DNA from: Flavobacteriaceae bacterium
GTDB lineage: Bacteria; Bacteroidota; Bacteroidia; Flavobacteriales; Flavobacteriaceae
Direction: 5' to 3'
DNA length: 8,109 bases
Assembly: GCA_947482805.1 (NCBI GenBank)
Contig: CANKLK010000100.1
Coordinates: 1-8,109 of the forward strand
Positions 6,931 to 8,109 of this stretch are shown here, piece after piece (the first letter of the stretch is position 1; each line of letters begins with the position of its first letter). A program made the position numbers and the translations under genes. The notes under the pieces are model-generated. The model saw nothing but the letters and a program-made list of their open reading frames with translations. It was not told the origin of the DNA and did no database searches.

Positions 6931-8109
6931 TTATTCTAATAACATAGCAGCTAATTGCTCATCTCTTTCATAAATATCTTTATAGAAATTGATAGTGCCA
7001 TCATTATCAACCCAAGCAGTAAAATAACCAATATAAACCGGAATTTTATTTTTGAGTGTGTACCAAGATTCTTTTCCCTTATTCATAGCTGCATCTATTT
7101 TTTCAGGGGTCCAATTAGTATCTCCTTCCAAAATTAAATTGGCTAACTCTATAGGTTTTTCTACTCGGATACAACCGTGACTAAAGGCTCTTTTCTCTTC
7201 ATTGAATAACTGTTTTGATGGAGTATCGTGTAAATATATATTATTATTGTTAGGGAATAGGAACTTCACTAAACCTAAAGAATTGTCAACGCCCGGTTTC
7301 TGTCTGACATTACCTTTATGCCATTCCATATTATGTTTTGATAAATAGCTTTTATTTTTTTTAATTGCGGGAAGGATTTCTTTTATTAAGATACTCTTTG
7401 GCACATTCCAATAAGGGCTAAACACGATGTAACTCATCATGCCGCTAAAAATTACCGTCTTATTTAAGGCGGTTCCAACCACTACTTTAGACTCCAATGC
7501 AACCTTCCCTTCTTTAAAATACGTCAACCGATAGGACGGAATATTGACCACAATAAATTCTTTAGCTTTGCCAATATCAGTAGAAACCCATCGGCAGCGT
7601 TCCATATTAACAATAATGGTTTTGATGCGACTACTTATAGGCACATTCATTTCATTTATGTGCTTTTGTAAAATAGTCTTATCCAATGCAAATCCATTAC
7701 GTTTCTTATATTTTAAAACAGCTTGTTGAAGCGAATAGCCATATAATTTATTTCCGGAATCGACATCAATGTCTCCAGTTAAAAACAATCGTGTTCTGAT
7801 TTTAGCTACAACATCTGAACTGTCTCCAGGCTTAATTGAGACAAAGTTAGCGGGAACAGTAACGGCATTCCAACCGCCTTTTTGTTCGATGTCTCTGTAT
7901 CTTTTTAAAACGGTTTTCATTTTATAGTATTGCTCAATATGCCGCTCTTTTTTGTCAATGAGTTTTGGGTCAACCAATAAAGAATCTAAATAAGTAATAT
8001 AGGACTTTTTTTCTCTAGGTAAATACCATCCTAATTCGTCAGATTTTGAGTCGTCAATTCCCTGCAGTACTTTATTGGTATAGTAGAAATAATAATTTGA
8101 CAAGAACAA
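6931..8109 (-). CDS. L,D-transpeptidase, YkuD domain, YcbB/LdtD-like (partial, N-terminus off the right edge)
   Basis: Enzymes of this family form 3-3 peptide cross-links in peptidoglycan, or link proteins to it, in the periplasm; the reaction goes through a cysteine acyl-enzyme. The frame stays open to the right edge, so 392 C-terminal residues are visible and the signal sequence is missing. Numbering by visible residues: a helical scaffold region (1-85), a peptidoglycan-binding-like segment PGDSSDVVAKIRTRL (from 94), the VNMERCRWVS motif (about 167-176) typical of the LdtD type just before the catalytic domain, then the YkuD domain from KEFIVVNIPSYRLTYF. The catalytic motif is IYLHD (H294) followed by SHGCIRV, with H311 and nucleophile C313. 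The tail ends ...DEQLAAMLLE. The TTG at 8107-8109 is not proposed as the true start. It is convergent with the M13 peptidase gene across a 144-bp gap and has no visible functional partner here. Confidence 0.93.
   Translation of the reverse strand: MFLSNYYFYYTNKVLQGIDDSKSDELGWYLPREKKSYITYLDSLLVDPKLIDKKERHIEQYYKMKTVLKRYRDIEQKGGWNAVTVPANFVSIKPGDSSDVVAKIRTRLFLTGDIDVDSGNKLYGYSLQQAVLKYKKRNGFALDKTILQKHINEMNVPISSRIKTIIVNMERCRWVSTDIGKAKEFIVVNIPSYRLTYFKEGKVALESKVVVGTALNKTVIFSGMMSYIVFSPYWNVPKSILIKEILPAIKKNKSYLSKHNMEWHKGNVRQKPGVDNSLGLVKFLFPNNNNIYLHDTPSKQLFNEEKRAFSHGCIRVEKPIELANLILEGDTNWTPEKIDAAMNKGKESWYTLKNKIPVYIGYFTAWVDNDGTINFYKDIYERDEQLAAMLLE

Noticed and set aside
1..8109. Mobile element, CRISPR array, tRNA/rRNA or phage-related genes
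   Set aside because: No transposase or integrase motifs, no regularly spaced direct repeats and no tRNA-like cloverleaf were seen; nearly all the sequence is explained by housekeeping genes.

Overview
The window looks like chromosomal DNA from a member of the Bacteroidota, most likely Flavobacterium or a close relative. The evidence is the low GC content, AT-rich intergenic gaps without strong Shine-Dalgarno sequences, several gene starts preceded by the Bacteroidota -7 promoter box (TAnnTTTG), and the protein types: separate FeoA and 700-residue FeoB, a FecA-like TonB receptor, an M13 peptidase and an L,D-transpeptidase. The species cannot be named from the sequence alone.

Layout. Positions 3-1391 (minus) hold the N-terminal 463 codons of a TonB-dependent outer-membrane receptor that continues past the left edge. 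Positions 1499-3844 (minus) hold feoB and feoA, separated by 6 bp and read feoA then feoB. Positions 3919-4593 (minus) hold a SCO1/SenC copper chaperone. A 138-bp divergent gap follows, and 4732-6786 (plus) encodes a secreted M13 metallopeptidase. A 144-bp convergent gap separates it from an L,D-transpeptidase on the minus strand (6931-8109), whose N-terminus lies beyond the right edge. There is no RNA gene, CRISPR array, insertion sequence or other mobile element that I can support, and no gene-free stretch reaches 300 bases.

How the genes fit together. The left half is a metal-handling block: the TonB receptor probably imports a ferric chelate across the outer membrane, FeoAB moves Fe(II) across the inner membrane, and Sco probably delivers copper to cytochrome oxidase. 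The most interesting signal is regulatory. The TonB receptor gene and feoA have the same promoter and leader geometry: a -7 box, exactly 26 nt, then the start codon. An imperfect palindrome (ideal form ATTTAGATTnAATCTAAAT) is centred at the same position in both leaders. This suggests one metal-responsive repressor controls both genes. The right half (M13 peptidase, L,D-transpeptidase) looks like ordinary cell-envelope housekeeping. I found no convincing novel multi-gene system.
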